The notes under the pieces were generated by a model. It was not told the origin of the DNA. It searched no databases and was given only the letters and a program-made list of their open reading frames with translations. From Faecalibacter rhinopitheci (GTDB lineage: Bacteria; Bacteroidota; Bacteroidia; Flavobacteriales; Weeksellaceae): DNA of 32,936 bases. Made by a program: the position numbers and the translations under genes. Of the stretch, positions 32,829 to 32,936 are shown piece by piece (position 1 is the first letter of the stretch; every line of letters begins with the position of its first letter). Where the stretch lies: contig NZ_JADGIK010000011.1 of NCBI RefSeq assembly GCF_015234135.1, positions 1-32,936 on the forward strand, read 5' to 3'.

Positions 32829-32936
32829 ATGAAAATAACTGATATTAAAGAAACATACTCAAAATACATTTATACTGTAAATGAATTTAATGAAAGGGTT
32901 CGAATTCTAACTGACGTTGAAGTTAATCGAAAAGTA
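32829..32936 (+). CDS. Cassette 3 protein, partial (runs off the window)
   Basis: ATG 17 bp after the third core opens a frame that is still open at the window edge after 36 codons (start MKITDIKETYSKYIYTV). It is on the array strand, as are the other cassette genes. Too short to identify. Confidence 0.5.
   Translation, partial: MKITDIKETYSKYIYTVNEFNERVRILTDVEVNRKV

Larger units (their letters stand above)
30096..32936. mobile_element. Integron-like element: recombinase, promoter, attI-like core and cassette array
   Basis: The region has every architectural part of an integron. There is a tyrosine recombinase reading away from the array, a promoter facing the array, an attI-like core GTTATGTG (31299-31306), two complete cassettes (31300-31907 and 31908-32811) and the start of a third (from 32812). 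Each complete cassette has one plus-strand ORF and ends in a roughly 190-bp palindromic attC-like repeat. The element runs off the right edge of the window. The recombinase is not a canonical IntI and the cores are not the canonical GTTRRRY, so I call it integron-like. See the individual entries. Confidence 0.75.

Noticed and set aside
30096-32936. Ordinary insertion sequence, transposon or prophage
   Set aside because: No transposase, terminal repeats or target duplication, and the internal repeats mark cassette boundaries. A genomic-island integrase remains an alternative reading if the array does not continue.

Overview
The window is a 32.9 kb piece of an AT-rich chromosome from a member of the Bacteroidota, most likely class Flavobacteriia. 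Four things point there: Bacteroidetes-type promoters (TTTG, about 19 bp, TAnnTTTG), few Shine-Dalgarno sites, a SecA of about 1,040 residues, and many short-signal lipoproteins. The genus cannot be fixed from the sequence alone.

Left part (1-9,750). An 862 bp gene-free leader holds two leftward promoters and two sets of degenerate 11-bp tandem repeats. It is followed by a BtuF-like binding protein, a lipoprotein, murB with a class I aminotransferase, a three-gene envelope cluster (YtxH, holin-like, small membrane protein), a YqiA-like esterase, secA and a DUF2795 protein. Hairpin terminators separate most units.

Middle part (9,900-18,560). This holds a nitronate monooxygenase/FabK-like flavoenzyme, an MBL-fold hydrolase next to a Gre-factor-like protein, a secreted M43 metalloprotease lipoprotein, two exported thioredoxin-fold proteins, a DUF4268 protein, an ATP-cone/PD-(D/E)XK nuclease fusion, a PhnA-type protein and a tandem pair of uncharacterised secreted paralogues.

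Right-middle part (18,639-30,110). A TetR-TolC-adaptor-RND efflux operon is preceded by a promoter embedded in repeats and bounded by an inverted repeat. Then come a YpdA-type flavoprotein, a methyltransferase, a CPA2 cation/proton antiporter and dinB (DNA polymerase IV).

Right end (30,096-32,936): the most striking feature. A tyrosine recombinase is divergent from an array with the architecture of an integron. A perfect Bacteroidetes promoter points into the array, followed by an attI-like core. Then come two complete cassettes and the start of a third, each a single same-strand ORF followed, where visible, by a roughly 190-bp palindromic attC-like repeat. The first 10 bases of each complete cassette are exactly complementary to the left end of its own attC-like repeat, as expected if cassettes excise as circles. 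The cores read GTTRTRY rather than the canonical GTTRRRY, and the recombinase lacks the room for the IntI-specific insertion. This looks like an integron-like system using a different, Xer-like recombinase.
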